A DNA stretch of 64,000 nt from Eggerthellaceae bacterium (GTDB lineage: Bacteria > Actinomycetota > Coriobacteriia > Coriobacteriales > Eggerthellaceae): the NCBI GenBank assembly GCA_022791455.1, contig JAAVZC010000008.1, forward strand, positions 208,901 through 272,900. The letters are read 5' to 3'. A program made the translations under genes and the position numbers. How positions within the stretch are numbered: position 1 is the first letter of the stretch; every line of letters starts with the position of its first letter. Under the pieces are notes generated by a model. The model worked only from the letters and a program-made list of their open reading frames with translations, was not told the origin of the DNA and did no database searches. Positions 8,919 to 17,145 of the stretch are shown here, piece by piece.

Positions 8919-10139
8919 ATGGCCCATGTGAACCCTCACTTCCAGCAGCTGCCGGGAAGTTACCTGTTCTCCGAGATTGCCCGCCGCACCGCCGCTTTCA
9001 AGGAGGCGAACCCGGACGCGCCGCTCATTCGCATGGGTATCGGGGACGTCACGCAGCCGCTGGCGCCGGCGGTGGTGGCGGCCATGCATGCCGCCGTCGA
9101 CGACCTGGCAGCGCCCGAGAGTTTCCACGGCTACGGCCCCGAGCAGGGCTACGGCTTTTTGCGCGACGCCATTGCCGAGCACGATTTCGCGGCGCGCAAC
9201 ATTAACGTTTCCGCTGATGAGATCTTCATTTCCGACGGCGCGAAGTCCGATTGCGGCAACATTGGCGACATTTTCTCGCTGGACGCGAAGGTGGCGGTGT
9301 GCGACCCGGTGTACCCGGTCTACGTGGACAGCAACGCCATGGCCGGCCGCGCGGGGGACTGGGACGCCGCGGCTGAGTGTTGGACCAACATCTACTACAT
9401 GCCCACGGTGCCGGAGAACAATTTCGTGCCCGCACTGCCGGACGAGCCGGTCGACCTGGTATACCTGTGCAGCCCCAACAACCCTACGGGCACGGTGCTC
9501 TCCCGCGCCGACCTGGAGAAATGGGTGCGCTGGGCCAACGAGCACGATGCGGTGATCCTCTTCGACGCCGCCTACGAGCGTTTCGTGACCGAAGAGGATG
9601 TGCCCCGTTCTATCTACGAGATCGAAGGGGCGCGCACCTGTGCTATCGAGTTCCGCTCGTTCTCCAAAACTGCCGGCTTCACCGGCGCCCGCTGCGGCTA
9701 CACGGTGGTGCCGAAGGACCTGGTGCGGGACGGCCAGAGCCTGCGCGATATGTGGAACCGCCGCCAGTGCACCAAGTTCAACGGCGCCTCCTACGTCATC
9801 CAGCGCGGGGCGGCGGCTGTCTATACACCGGAAGGGGAGCGGCAGGTGGAGGCGACGCTGGATGTCTACCGCGGCAACGCGCGGGTCATCTGCGAAGGGC
9901 TTAAGCGCGCCGGGTTCTCCGTCTGGGGTGGTGTGAACAGCCCGTATATCTGGTGCGCCACGCCGGAGGGCATGGGGTCGTGGGAGTTCTTCGACCTGCT
10001 GCTGAACGAGCTGGCCATCGTCACCACTCCCGGCGCCGGCTTCGGACCGGCCGGCGAAGGCTTTATCCGCCTCACCGCCTTCAACACCCCCGAAGCCACC
10101 CAAGAAGCCATAACCCGCATCCAAACCCGCTTCGCCTAA
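8919..10139 (+). CDS. dapL: LL-diaminopimelate aminotransferase
   Basis: PLP-dependent class I/II aminotransferase that converts tetrahydrodipicolinate directly to LL-diaminopimelate, the one-step DapL route for lysine and peptidoglycan precursors. The 406 residues begin with the DapL-specific block NPHFQQLPGSYLFSEIARR, then MGIGDVTQPL, SDGAKSDCGNI, CSPNNPTGT and the PLP lysine K250 in FRSFSKTAGFTGAR. Length and order match the family. The start is ATG with AAAGGAG just upstream. The gene is monocistronic in appearance, and the downstream gap holds a GC-rich inverted repeat and dispersed repeats. No lysine riboswitch is apparent in the 100-nt leader. Confidence 0.96.
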   Translation: MAHVNPHFQQLPGSYLFSEIARRTAAFKEANPDAPLIRMGIGDVTQPLAPAVVAAMHAAVDDLAAPESFHGYGPEQGYGFLRDAIAEHDFAARNINVSADEIFISDGAKSDCGNIGDIFSLDAKVAVCDPVYPVYVDSNAMAGRAGDWDAAAECWTNIYYMPTVPENNFVPALPDEPVDLVYLCSPNNPTGTVLSRADLEKWVRWANEHDAVILFDAAYERFVTEEDVPRSIYEIEGARTCAIEFRSFSKTAGFTGARCGYTVVPKDLVRDGQSLRDMWNRRQCTKFNGASYVIQRGAAAVYTPEGERQVEATLDVYRGNARVICEGLKRAGFSVWGGVNSPYIWCATPEGMGSWEFFDLLLNELAIVTTPGAGFGPAGEGFIRLTAFNTPEATQEAITRIQTRFA

Positions 10140-10202
10140 GCACGCCATTGTCCGCGGCCGCGCCGGCCGGAGGGATTCCGCTCGACGCTCATCGCGGGGC
10201 GG

Positions 10203-10281
10203 CGGGGCGGGGCAACCCTCAGTCGCTCAGACAGTCCTCGCTGCGCTGCGGAACTCGCTTGGTGAGGGCCGCCCCGCCCCG
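10203..10281. repeat. Long GC-rich inverted repeat downstream of dapL
   Basis: Arms CGGGGCGGGGC (10203-10213) plus CCCTCA (10216-10221) pair with TGAGGG (10263-10268) plus GCCCCGCCCCG (10271-10281). This gives 11 + 6 base pairs around a ~41-nt loop, with one 2-nt mismatch. It has no T-run, so it is not a classic terminator, but could slow polymerase or stabilise the dapL 3' end. No gene is visible in 10140-10473. Confidence 0.6.
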
Positions 10282-10323
10282 CTGGCTGGTTGACGTTGTT
10301 GCCTGACGTCCTGTCCGCCCCAT

Positions 10324-10402
10324 CGTCATCCTGAGCGCAGCGAAGGATCTTTCCACCTACGTCATCTCGACCGGAGCGCGAAGCGCGGAGTGGAGAGATC
10401 CC
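10324..10402. repeat. Dispersed intergenic repeat pair (copy 1)
   Basis: Two adjacent modules. The first is GTCATCCTGAGCGCAGCGAA... followed by GGATCT (10325-10350). The second starts GTCATCTCGACCGGAGCG and ends GGAGTGGAGAGATCCC (10361-10402). The same modules recur at 14882-14993 and 16318-16449, always between genes. Each module is an imperfect palindrome (GATCC... / ...GGATC ends), like REP-type elements. Confidence 0.8.
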
Positions 10403-10473
10403 GTGTGCGCCGAATGGCGGAGTTGATGTGCTAAACTTTCGGCTGCTAAAAATCGACCGAAGAAGGGTGCCCC

Positions 10474-10893
10474 ATGATCAAGGAAATCATCAAGGACGAA
10501 GAGATCCTGTCCAAGAAGTGCGAGCCGGCGATGGCCGAGGATGCCCCGGTGGCGCAGGATTTGGTGGACACCCTGCTGGCAAACGACGAGGCGGCGTGCC
10601 TGGCGGCGAACCAGATTGGCGTGACCAAGTGCATTGTCGCGTACCTGAACGAGGCCGAGAAGCCGGTGGTGCTGTTCAACCCGCACATCACTCAGAAGCT
10701 GAAGCCCTTTGCCGCGGTGGAGTCGTGCCTCTCGCGCGACGAGCCGGCCGCTGTTGAGCGTTACAGCTGGATCCGCATCTCCTACGACCGCCTGGAAGAC
10801 GGCCGCCTGGTGCCGGCGAAGAAGAAGCTGGAAGGCTACGGCGCCCAGGCAGTCCAACACATGATCGACCACTGCAACGGCATTCTGGTGTAG
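10474..10893 (+). CDS. Peptide deformylase-like protein lacking the catalytic glutamate
   Basis: 139 residues, resembling the short peptide deformylases seen in clostridia, which strip the formyl group from nascent proteins. Metal-ligand positions remain: motif 1 is CLAANQIG, motif 2 is ESCLS (normally EGCLS) and motif 3 is QHMIDHCNG. Motif 3 is normally HExDH, so the general-base Glu is Met here. The Cys and both His ligands are intact, but deformylation is unlikely. A true deformylase must then be elsewhere in the genome. The gene stands alone, followed by a convergent TetR gene. The sequence around codons 118-124 reads CAA CAC ATG ATC GAC CAC TGC, so this is not a frameshift artefact. Confidence 0.8.
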   Translation: MIKEIIKDEEILSKKCEPAMAEDAPVAQDLVDTLLANDEAACLAANQIGVTKCIVAYLNEAEKPVVLFNPHITQKLKPFAAVESCLSRDEPAAVERYSWIRISYDRLEDGRLVPAKKKLEGYGAQAVQHMIDHCNGILV

Positions 10894-10996
10894 GCCCGTT
10901 TCTGAGACAAAGGGACACTCCTAATGTCTCGCTTTCGCGGACAGAGGCCCGGGGATGTGAGCCGATTGGTGCCTGAGCGTGTTTCGGGGGCCTGAA

Positions 10997-11572
10997 TTAT
11001 GCGTCTGATTTTGCGGCGAGCATCTTGTTCGCCGCTTCGATGATGCCCTGGCCGAACGAGAAGATGATGTCGGCAACCTCCTCGGGGCTCTCTTTGCGGC
11101 CTTGCTGGATCCAGCGGGACACGATGCTTCCGGCACCGTAGGTAAATGCTATTGCAAGATACTCTCTCGTCCGTTCGTTAAGTTGAGGGCAGGCTCGGGA
11201 AAGCTCGGCAAGGTTCTGCGAAATGGCGTTCTGGGTGGCGCTTTCGAGAAAACTGAAATCATTGTTCTCGTGCGTGCTTACCAAGAAGTCATTCTGCGTC
11301 GTTTCGTAGAGACGTTCAAGCACCCGCTCCCGGCCATCTTCTCTGAGGCCCGAGAGCCCTTGGATGATGGCATCGTTCTGTTCGACGATTTCCCTCAGCA
11401 GATCTTCCGGCGCGGCGTAGTGCGCATAAAAGGTGTTTCGATGGACGTCGGCTAGTCGGCAAATTTCTGTGACCGTAATTTTGTCTATCGATTTTGTCTC
11501 AAGTAGTTCGAACAGAGCGTCCCTCAATGCGCTCTTTGTGTATTTGACCCGTCTCGATTCGGCGCGATCCAT
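10997..11572 (-). CDS. TetR/AcrR-family transcriptional regulator
   Basis: 191 residues with an N-terminal TetR helix-turn-helix: ALRDALFELLETKSIDKITV, then ICRLADVHRNTFYAHY (about 14-52), where RNTFYAHY is the recognition helix. The C-terminal ~140 residues are an all-helical ligand-sensing and dimerisation domain with no named family. It is divergent from the molybdoenzyme operon starting at 11760, so the simplest inference is that it controls that operon in response to a substrate. The start is placed at the ATG at 11572, because GAGAGG lies 8 nt upstream. A second in-frame ATG at 11578 is only 2 nt from it. TATAAT for this gene is at 11603-11598 on the minus strand. Confidence 0.88.
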   Translation of the reverse strand: MDRAESRRVKYTKSALRDALFELLETKSIDKITVTEICRLADVHRNTFYAHYAAPEDLLREIVEQNDAIIQGLSGLREDGRERVLERLYETTQNDFLVSTHENNDFSFLESATQNAISQNLAELSRACPQLNERTREYLAIAFTYGAGSIVSRWIQQGRKESPEEVADIIFSFGQGIIEAANKMLAAKSDA

Positions 11573-11654
11573 CGGCATCCCCTCTCTGCAATCTCGCATT
11601 ATAGTGCAGGTCATTTTCTGGAAAAGCATCCATAAACAGGCAAATATTCAAAAA

Positions 11655-11683
11655 TTGCACAGTCGAGGGCATTCTCGTAAAGT
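11655..11683 (+). promoter_or_regulatory. Candidate sigma-70-type promoter of the first molybdoenzyme operon
   Basis: TTGCAC (11655-11660), 17-nt spacer, TAAAGT (11678-11683). It lies in the 187-nt divergent region between the TetR gene and the catalytic-subunit gene. An operator for the TetR protein would be expected here, but I see no clean long palindrome. Confidence 0.5.
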
Positions 11684-11759
11684 TTGCGCTCGTGATTTTT
11701 CGCTCCGGTTTTTATCCTCGAACCGTCCTGAACGGATGAAGGAAGACAAGGAGGGAGAA

Positions 11760-14237
11760 ATGACCAAATCCTTATCTGGAAGCGGGAAGATTACTCGTAG
11801 GGGCTTCTTGAAGGCGTCGGGGGCCGCTGGGGCCTTGGCGGTTGTCGGCTCGGGGGCGACTACTTTATGTGCCCTTGCGGACGATCCTTCTCAGGGGGCG
11901 GAAGAGCGCATCTGCGATGAGGCCTGTTTCATCAACTGCGCAGCGCAAAACTGTGGCATGAAGGTGCACGTGCGCGACGGCAAAGTGGTGAAGGTGACTC
12001 ACAAGACCGATGTGGAGATTCCTGCCGAGATGGAAGGTAAGTACGAGTATGACCGCCGGCCCTGCCTGCGCGGCCGCTCGCATATCCAGTGGATCTACCA
12101 TCCCGATCGCATCCAGTACCCCATGCGCCGCGTGGGTGAGCGCGGCTCGGGCCAATGGGAGCGCATCACTTGGGAAGAAGCCATTGACGAAATAGGGGAG
12201 AAGTTCAACTCCTATCGTGCTGAGTTCGGACCGCAGAGCATCGCCATGCCGGGCATGACTGGCAACAACGGTTGCGTCCAGGGCAACAAGGGTATATTGG
12301 CTCGCTTCGCCAATGTGGCTGAAGCGACAGACATTGAGTACTGTCTTGACGACGGGTGGGCCGTTGGCGAGGCCCGCGTTGTTGGCTCCGGTTTTGGATC
12401 CAACAACAGCTATTGGGATTGCGTCAATTCCAAGCACATTTTTATTTGGGGCGGCAACCATGCGGAAACGCTCATCCAGTCGTGGAATTGGATTCCAAAG
12501 GCGCAGGAGAAGGGCGCGACTGTGGTTTGCATCGACCCGCGCTACTCGGTGACCGCTTCGAAATCGGACGTTTGGATACCCCTTACGGTAGGTACCGACT
12601 CTGCGCTGATGATGGCAATGATCCATCAACTTATCGAGGGCAGCCTCTATGACGAGGAATATGTCAAAGTCCACACGGTAGCTCCGTTTCTGGTGCGCGA
12701 GGACAACGGCCAGTTTCTGCGCATGAGCGACTTCGGCGTGGAGCCTGTCGAGGGGCCGCCGGATCGGTTGGGGAATCCCACAATCGTCGATCCGGCCGTG
12801 GTGCTCGATGCCGCCACCGGCCAGCGCATGTCGGAAAAGGAGTGCGCAAACCCCGTGTACGAGGGAAGCTTCGATGTCGACGGCTTCAAGGTGACCACCG
12901 CATTCACCCTGCTGCGCAACCAGGTGCAGCCCTATACTCCCGAGTGGGCGGCCCCCAAGACCGGCATCGATGCGGAGACGATCGTGAAGTTGGCGAAGAT
13001 GTATGCCGACGGCCCCACTACCTTCTGGACCTGCTATGGTTTCGACCGTTACGATAACAGCGACTCGTTGGGACATGCGGCCACCACCATCTGCGCCCTC
13101 ACCGGAAACCTGGGCGTCAACGGCGGTGGATTCGGCCTTCCGGGCACTGCGGCCGGCCCCATGTTGTTCCTGAACCCGGCTTACTCCAATCCGTCGATGA
13201 CGGTTGCCTCCAAGATCCCGTGGCTTTGTTTGCCTGAGATCTTAGAGACCGGAACTTATGGCGGGGATCCTTACACTATTAAGGCCTTGTTGAATGTAAG
13301 CGGCAATGCGTTTGCGAATCAGGCCGAAATGGCCACGTTCCTGAGCGACACGCTACCCAGAGTTGAATTCGTGGTGACGCACGATTCTCGGATGACGGAT
13401 ACCGCCCGTTATTCCGATCTGGTGCTGCCGGCTGCTCATTGGTGGGAGGACTACGATGTCGCCACTTCTACCTGGCTGCAGATGAACGACAAGGCCATCG
13501 ATCCTCTGTATGAATCGAAAAGTAACGTGGAGTTCCTCAGCTTGGTTGCGCAGGCAATCGGCCTGGGCGAGTATTTCACTCAGACGTCCGAAGAGGCCTG
13601 CGAGTTTGCCGTCAACGAGTTTGTTCTCATGCAAATGCAGGGCATCACCTACGAAATGCTGAAGGAGAAGGGCTCCATCTTCAACGTTAATCCAGCGAAC
13701 TACGACGGCCTGAAGATCCACGACTTCAAGTTCTCCACCCCGTCCGGGCGCCTGGAGTTCTACTGCGAGAACCCCCAGCCGCGCATGAACTACGGTCAGG
13801 AGTACGATCCGATACCGCTGCGGCTTCCCGACTACACCGAGCCGCTGGAGGTGAACGAGGGCAACCCTTTGCGCGAGAAGTATCCGCTCTCGGTTCTGCA
13901 GGAGCACAGCAAGTGGCGTGTGCATACCTCCTTCGGCGACCTGCCGTGGCTGCGCGAGCTCGACCCCGAGCCGACGGTGAAAATCAGTATCGGCGACGCC
14001 TCTGCCCGCGGCATACAGGCGGGTGACATGGTGCGTGTGTTCAATGATCGGGGATATGTGGTGTTGAATGCGGTCGTGGACGGCTCGCTTCCCGTGGGCG
14101 TGTGCAACATTCCTAAGGGCTGGGAAAAGTGGCAGACCGTTGAGGGCAGCTACCAGGATCTGACGTCGCGGCAGCTGAACCCGGTGACGCTCAACCAGAC
14201 GTTCAACGACATTCTCGTTGAGATCGAGAAGGCTTAA
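11760..14237 (+). CDS. Tat-exported molybdopterin oxidoreductase, DMSO-reductase-family catalytic subunit
   Basis: 825 residues. The twin-arginine signal (ITRRGFLKASGAAG, 11-24) predicts export as a folded enzyme. A 4Fe-4S site follows: C56-x3-C60-x4-C65 and C102 in RRPCLRGRS. Bis-MGD binding blocks include GGNHAET, VVCIDPRYS and the C-terminal molydop-binding domain with HSKWRVHTSF and NIPKGWEKW. The order A-B-C with the next two genes is the DMSO/polysulfide/thiosulfate reductase layout, so it should take electrons from the quinone pool via the NrfD-like anchor. The substrate cannot be read from sequence. In the region where DmsA has its Mo-ligating Ser I see LDDGWAVGEARV, without an obvious Ser or Cys. 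The start is ATG 11760 with GGAGGGAG upstream; the open frame extends further 5' but without signal-peptide logic. Confidence 0.9.
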   Translation: MTKSLSGSGKITRRGFLKASGAAGALAVVGSGATTLCALADDPSQGAEERICDEACFINCAAQNCGMKVHVRDGKVVKVTHKTDVEIPAEMEGKYEYDRRPCLRGRSHIQWIYHPDRIQYPMRRVGERGSGQWERITWEEAIDEIGEKFNSYRAEFGPQSIAMPGMTGNNGCVQGNKGILARFANVAEATDIEYCLDDGWAVGEARVVGSGFGSNNSYWDCVNSKHIFIWGGNHAETLIQSWNWIPKAQEKGATVVCIDPRYSVTASKSDVWIPLTVGTDSALMMAMIHQLIEGSLYDEEYVKVHTVAPFLVREDNGQFLRMSDFGVEPVEGPPDRLGNPTIVDPAVVLDAATGQRMSEKECANPVYEGSFDVDGFKVTTAFTLLRNQVQPYTPEWAAPKTGIDAETIVKLAKMYADGPTTFWTCYGFDRYDNSDSLGHAATTICALTGNLGVNGGGFGLPGTAAGPMLFLNPAYSNPSMTVASKIPWLCLPEILETGTYGGDPYTIKALLNVSGNAFANQAEMATFLSDTLPRVEFVVTHDSRMTDTARYSDLVLPAAHWWEDYDVATSTWLQMNDKAIDPLYESKSNVEFLSLVAQAIGLGEYFTQTSEEACEFAVNEFVLMQMQGITYEMLKEKGSIFNVNPANYDGLKIHDFKFSTPSGRLEFYCENPQPRMNYGQEYDPIPLRLPDYTEPLEVNEGNPLREKYPLSVLQEHSKWRVHTSFGDLPWLRELDPEPTVKISIGDASARGIQAGDMVRVFNDRGYVVLNAVVDGSLPVGVCNIPKGWEKWQTVEGSYQDLTSRQLNPVTLNQTFNDILVEIEKA

Positions 14238-14249
14238 GGGGGAGTTCAA

Positions 14250-14870
14250 ATGACACGTTACGGCATGGTCATTGATAAGAAGAAGTGTATCGGTTGCAAC
14301 ACCTGCGCCATTGCCTGCAAGTCCGAGAACGGAGTTCCCGACGACATTTGGTGGAACCGCATCCTGACCGAGGGCGAGGGGGTCGACGTCCCATTCGGGG
14401 AGTTTCCGAACTGTTCCATCGGCTATCTGCCGGTGAATTGCCAGCACTGCGAGAACCCCGCGTGCGTGAAGGTGTGCCCCGTAGGCGCCACGTGGAAGGA
14501 TCCGGATACGGGCATCGTGCGCCAGGACTACGACAAGTGCATCGGCTGCCGCATGTGCATGGCGGCGTGTCCCTACACCGGTGTGCGCAGCTTCAACTGG
14601 GAGGAGCCCCGTTATGCGATCGGATTCGCGACGGGCGATGCGGACGTGCCGGCGCACCAGAAGCACACGGTGGAGAAGTGCACCTTCTGCTACCACCGCG
14701 TGGCGCGCGGGGAAGAGCCGGAGTGCATCGGCTCGTGCCCCGGTCGCGCCCGCTTCTGGGGCGACCTGGACGATCCGGAAAGCGAGGTGTCGAAGATGGT
14801 CGCCACGCGAAGCCACGAGCAATTGCTTCCGGAAATGGGCACCAAGCCATCTGTGTACTACCTGGTATAA
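14250..14870 (+). CDS. DmsB/PhsB-like four-cluster ferredoxin electron-transfer subunit
   Basis: 206 residues. Four cysteine groups fit four 4Fe-4S clusters: CIGCNTCAIACK (13-24), CQHCENPACVKVCPVG, CIGCRMCMAACPY and CTFCYHRVARGEEP...CIGSCPG. It should relay electrons from the membrane anchor to the molybdenum subunit. There is no signal peptide of its own, as usual for subunits that hitch-hike through Tat with the catalytic subunit. The ATG lies 12 nt after the upstream stop with GGGGGAG between. The downstream membrane-anchor gene is separated by 196 nt of repeats, which is unusual for this operon type. Confidence 0.93.
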   Translation: MTRYGMVIDKKKCIGCNTCAIACKSENGVPDDIWWNRILTEGEGVDVPFGEFPNCSIGYLPVNCQHCENPACVKVCPVGATWKDPDTGIVRQDYDKCIGCRMCMAACPYTGVRSFNWEEPRYAIGFATGDADVPAHQKHTVEKCTFCYHRVARGEEPECIGSCPGRARFWGDLDDPESEVSKMVATRSHEQLLPEMGTKPSVYYLV

Positions 14871-14881
14871 CGCCCTCGTTC

Positions 14882-14993
14882 GTCATCTCGACCGGAGCGA
14901 CCGGAGGGAGCGCAGTGGAGAGATCCCGCGTCGGATGGCCGGGATGGCAGCAATCCTCCCTCGTCATCCTGAGCGCAGCGAAGGATCTTCCGG
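14882..14993. repeat. Dispersed intergenic repeat pair (copy 2) inside the molybdoenzyme operon
   Basis: Both modules of the repeat at 10324 occur here in reversed order. The GTCATCTCGACCGGAGCG module ends GTGGAGAGATCCC (14882-14927), and the GTCATCCTGAGCGCAGCGAA module ends GGATCTTCCGG (14963-14993). They sit between the FeS-subunit and anchor genes, so they are transcribed with the operon if it is polycistronic. Confidence 0.82.
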
Positions 14994-15066
14994 CTACGGC
15001 CGGAAACGGGCCTCGCTCGCGCTCGGGGTGGCGAGGGAAAACCTCGATCTTTAAGGAGAAACTCCT

Positions 15067-16290
15067 ATGACTGAAAACGTTTCGACGGCAGGCGCCGTCA
15101 AGGCTCCTGCGGCCAAGAAGGGCGGCGCGGGGCTCAACATCGCCATCGGCGTGTCCGCCGTTCTGGTGGTGCTCGGCATCGTCCTGTGGGCGATGCAGCT
15201 CTCGGGCGGCATGATTCAAACCGCCATGAGGAACCTGGATTCCTGGGGCCTTTACATTACGAGCTTTATGTTTTTCGTCGGTTTGTCCGCCGGCGGCTTG
15301 ATTATCTCTTCGGTGCCGAAGGCCTTTGGCATCGAGGGCTTCGGCGGCATCGCCAAAGTAGCCGTCATGACCTCCATCGCCTCCACGGTGGCCGCCATCG
15401 GCCTGGTGGTGGTGGACATGGGCCAGCCCTTCCGCGTGTGGGAGCTGTTCGTCTACTCGAACTTGGGGTCGCCCCTCATGTGGGACATCATCGTGCTCGG
15501 CACTTACCTGATCCTCTCCTGCGTGTACCTGTGGGCGCAGGTCCAGTCCGAGAAGGGCAAGGTGTCCCACGTGGCCCTTCGCGTGATCAGCGTGATCGCG
15601 CTGGTGTGCGCTATCCTCGTCCACTCCGTGACCGCCTGGATCTTCGGCCTGCAGCAGTCCCACGAGATGTGGCACACCGCGCTTTTGGCCCCGTGGTTCG
15701 TCTCGTCCGCCCTCGTCTGCGGCACCGGCCTCGTGATGGCCGCTGTCATCGCGCTTCGCGCCGCCGGCTACCTGAAGCTGGGCCAGTCCCACCTGGTGAA
15801 GCTTGCGAAGCTGCTCGCGGTGTTCCTGCTCGTGGACCTGTACTTCTTCGGCTGCGACCTGCTGACCGAGGCGTTCCCGGCGGGCTCCGGCATGGCCGTG
15901 GTGGAGATGCTGGTCTCCGGCCCGCTGGCCCCGTTCTTCTGGATCGAGATCGTCGGGTGCATCGCGGCCGCCGTGATCTGCCTGGTGCCGCAGCTGCGCA
16001 CGAACCCGCTGCTGGTCGTCGCCTCCCTGCTCGCCATCGCCGCCATCTTCTGCAAGCGCGTGCAGCTCTTGGTCGGCGGCTTCCAGATCGCCAACATCGA
16101 CTACGCGGGAGTAATGACCCCGTTCACCGTCACCAACTGGGAGGGCAACATGGCCCAGGCGTACCAGGGAATGGTCTACTGGCCCACCCCGCTCGAGTTC
16201 GGCGTCACGCTGGGCGTCGTGGCCCTCGGCTTCCTGATCTTCTTCTTAGGGCTCAAGTTCCTGCCCCTCAAACCTCAGAATCAGGAGTAG
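15067..16290 (+). CDS. NrfD/PsrC-like membrane anchor subunit
   Basis: 407 residues, about nine to ten hydrophobic helices, of the NrfD/polysulfide-reductase membrane family that oxidises menaquinol and hands electrons to the ferredoxin subunit. Seen: the early helix NIAIGVSAVLVVLGIVLWAM, GLSAGGLIISS, VDMGQPFRVWELF (typical of NrfD), and repeated TM blocks to the end. It completes the A-B-C set with the two preceding genes despite the repeat-filled gap. The start is ATG 15067 with AAGGAGAAA (15052-15060) upstream. Only eight codons of charged tail follow the last helix. It is followed by more than 1 kb of repeats. Confidence 0.9.
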   Translation: MTENVSTAGAVKAPAAKKGGAGLNIAIGVSAVLVVLGIVLWAMQLSGGMIQTAMRNLDSWGLYITSFMFFVGLSAGGLIISSVPKAFGIEGFGGIAKVAVMTSIASTVAAIGLVVVDMGQPFRVWELFVYSNLGSPLMWDIIVLGTYLILSCVYLWAQVQSEKGKVSHVALRVISVIALVCAILVHSVTAWIFGLQQSHEMWHTALLAPWFVSSALVCGTGLVMAAVIALRAAGYLKLGQSHLVKLAKLLAVFLLVDLYFFGCDLLTEAFPAGSGMAVVEMLVSGPLAPFFWIEIVGCIAAAVICLVPQLRTNPLLVVASLLAIAAIFCKRVQLLVGGFQIANIDYAGVMTPFTVTNWEGNMAQAYQGMVYWPTPLEFGVTLGVVALGFLIFFLGLKFLPLKPQNQE

Positions 16291-16317
16291 TCTCCGACTC
16301 CCGGATCCTCTCCAGCT

Positions 16318-16449
16318 CGTCATCCTGAGCGCAGCGAAGGATCTTCCCAGCTGCGACCGGAAGATCCTCCGCCTGCGGCTCAGGATGACGAGGGGGAGGA
16401 GACCGCGGAGATCCTTCGACTGCGCGCTTCGCGCTTCGCTCAGGATGAC
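16318..16449. repeat. Dispersed intergenic repeat, three copies in direct and inverted orientation (copy 3)
   Basis: One direct module (GTCATCCTGAGCGCAGCGAA... to GGATCTTCC, 16319-16347) is followed by an inverted copy (GGAAGATCCT...GGCTCAGGATGACGAG, 16359-16392). The pair can fold into a ~75-nt hairpin that could end the molybdoenzyme transcript. A second inverted copy runs from GAGATCCTTCGACTGCGCGC to CTCAGGATGAC (16408-16449). Confidence 0.82.
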
Positions 16450-16538
16450 AACGGGGGGTAAAGACGCGGGAACGAAGGCGGCACCGCGCTCCGCCAGGAT
16501 CGGAAACCCCGTGTATCCCCACGGACTGCGCCTGCTCA

Positions 16539-17145
16539 GGACCGAAAACCCCGCCGTCCCCCACGCGGATCGCGTATTTCGTGGGGGACGGTCGCATTTG
16601 CGATCCCCGCGCAGCCCCTCCGTCGGTCCCCGGGATCGTAAACCCCCTCGTCCCCCACGGAGCCGTGGGGGATGGCGGCATTTCGGGTCCTGGGCCACCG
16701 ATTGTGGCCTTTTGGGATCGAGAATCCCCTCGAACCCCGCGGCGTCGTGGGGGACGATGGTGTTTTCGGTCCTGGCAATTGCCGAAGCGACGCCTCGGGA
16801 CCGAAAACGGCGTCTCGTCCACCGCTCGAGGCGCGTCTCCGTGGACGAGGCGGCGATGTTGATCCCGGGACAGCTCACCGGGACCCAGCCAGGACCAAAA
16901 AGGCCGACTCGTCCACAGTTGTCGTCATTTTGCGGTGGACGAGGCGGAGTTTTTGATCCCCGCGGTTGCTCCTCGGGGTTTTGGGGGATCGAGATGTGCG
17001 CCTTATCCACCGTTTTCGCTGCTACTTGGTGGACGAGGCGGAGTTTCTGGTCCGTGGGCCGGCGAGCCGGGTTTCTGCGGATCCGAAATATTCTCTCGTC
17101 CACCCGATTTTGCGGCTCCTCCGTGGACAAGGCGGCCTTTTTGGT
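16539..17145. repeat. Tandem array of seven ~60-70-nt hairpin units, ~90-nt period
   Basis: Units at 16539-16606, 16632-16690, 16714-16772, 16797-16866, 16892-16959, 16985-17053 and 17079-17145. Each begins GGAYCG/GGACC-AAAA and ends TTTT-GRTCC, so the outer ends are complementary. Inside, units 1-3 carry CCCCCACG / CGTGGGGG-type arms (for example 16652-16660 with 16663-16671). Units 4-7 carry CTCGTCCAC / GTGGACGAG (16814/16841, 16908/16935, 17004/17028 imperfect, 17095/17123). Centres are 82-94 nt apart. A half unit precedes at about 16497-16538. Loops and linkers differ between units while the arms covary. No convincing gene lies in 16291-17329; the long frames here are by-products of the repeats. 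The array ends about 115 nt before the rplU promoter. Confidence 0.85.

Noticed and set aside
7290..10148. 952-codon minus-strand frame
   Set aside because: Antisense to the secreted protein, the small membrane protein and dapL; composition is shadow-like, and dapL is unmistakable on the other strand.
16539..17145. Possible CRISPR array
   Set aside because: Spacing is regular, but units are imperfect long hairpins that differ from one another, linkers are short, and there are no cas genes.
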